Position numbers and translations under genes: made by a program
Notes under the pieces: model-generated
Database searches by the model: none
What the model saw: only the letters and a program-made list of their open reading frames with translations
Told to the model about the DNA's origin: nothing
Shown here: piece by piece, positions 6,165-6,504 of the stretch
How the letters are laid out: the number at the start of each line of letters is the position of its first letter
Numbering within the stretch: the first letter of the stretch is position 1
Assembly (NCBI GenBank): GCA_964385645.1
Contig: CAYLPT010000039.1
Coordinates: 1-6,504 of the forward strand
Direction: 5' to 3'
Length of the DNA: 6,504 nt
From: CAYLPT01 sp964385645
GTDB lineage: Bacteria; Armatimonadota; Hebobacteria; Hebobacterales; Hebobacteraceae

Positions 6165-6504
6165 ATGCGCCAGGCGGAGAAGGTCGTGGAGCATCCGGCG
6201 GTCTGGTTTCAGGCCTCGGCGTGTTCTGGGTGCGTGGTCGCGGTGCTGAACGGCGCGGCGCCCACCATCCGCGACCTGATCGTGGACCAGCTGGCGCCGG
6301 GGCGGCACGTGAGCCTGCGGTTCCAGCAGACCATCATGGCCGGCGCGGGGGAGGTGGCGCTGGAGCTGCTGGCGGCCGCGGAGGAGGGGGGCGAGGGCTA
6401 CCTGCTGGTCGTGGATGGGGCGCTGCCGACGGCAGCGGGCGGGCGCTTCGGGCTGGCGGCCAAGCAGGGCGCGCACACGACGATGCACGCGCGGGGGCTG
6501 GAGC
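6165..6504 (+). CDS. [NiFe]-hydrogenase small subunit (5' end only)
   Basis: The first 113 residues of a [NiFe]-hydrogenase small subunit, the Fe-S electron-transfer subunit that pairs with the nickel-bearing large subunit. The rest lies past the right edge. Seen here: WFQASACSGCVVAVLNGAAP at residues 14-33, with Cys20 and Cys23 as the first two ligands of the proximal [4Fe-4S] cluster; then IRDLIVDQLAPG and TIMAGAGEVALELL; and YLLVVDGALPTAAGGRFG at about 79-96, matching the family's (E/D)Gx(I/L)PT element. The start ATG has AGGAG at 6153-6157, seven bases upstream, overlapping the folD stop. The CxxC lies only 20 residues from the start with no twin-arginine signal, so this subunit is predicted to be cytoplasmic, unlike membrane-bound uptake hydrogenases. 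The 11-bp gap to folD implies co-transcription with the C1 genes. The subgroup cannot be assigned from this fragment; 'hydrogenase small subunit' is secure, a specific gene name is not. Confidence 0.9.
   Translation, partial: MRQAEKVVEHPAVWFQASACSGCVVAVLNGAAPTIRDLIVDQLAPGRHVSLRFQQTIMAGAGEVALELLAAAEEGGEGYLLVVDGALPTAAGGRFGLAAKQGAHTTMHARGLE

Overview
The window is a compact, very GC-rich (roughly 70%, estimated by eye) bacterial locus with every recognised gene on the + strand. It combines nickel-enzyme genes with the folate C1 genes of the Wood-Ljungdahl (methyl branch) pathway. This points to a strict anaerobe, probably an acetogen-like or CO/H2-metabolising bacterium from a high-GC lineage. 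The phylum cannot be decided from sequence reading alone. The genes favour GTG, CTG and GCG codons, and G visibly exceeds C on the + strand.

Layout: (1) the 3' end of hypE, a [NiFe]-hydrogenase maturation gene, ending in the diagnostic C-terminal PRIC; (2) a gap of about 190 bp with no gene; (3) a 63-aa CooT-family nickel-binding protein; (4) a 140-bp leader with GC palindromes; (5) cooS, monofunctional Ni-CO dehydrogenase; (6) fhs, formate-tetrahydrofolate ligase; (7) a FchA-type methenyl-THF cyclohydrolase; (8) folD, overlapping the cyclohydrolase gene by ATGA; (9) the 5' end of a [NiFe]-hydrogenase small subunit, cut by the window edge. From cooS onward the gaps are 37, 12 (or 3), -4 and 11 bp, so genes 5 to 9 look like one operon.

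How they work together: Fhs makes 10-formyl-THF from formate, FchA closes it to 5,10-methenyl-THF, and FolD reduces that to 5,10-methylene-THF; the reverse direction is equally possible. CooS interconverts CO and CO2, and the hydrogenase exchanges electrons with H2. HypE and CooT fit a need to build nickel enzymes. No acetyl-CoA synthase, MetF, CooC or CooF lies in the window.

The most interesting observation is in FolD. The two residues needed for cyclohydrolase activity in the bifunctional family (E. coli Lys54 and Gln98) are Gln53 and Leu97 here, while the folate-binding Asp is kept. Together with the translationally coupled fchA, this suggests that FolD is a dehydrogenase only and that FchA supplies the missing step. 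CooS also carries a Gln in place of one His of the proton-relay series and a Cys-Cys pair at a C-cluster ligand position.
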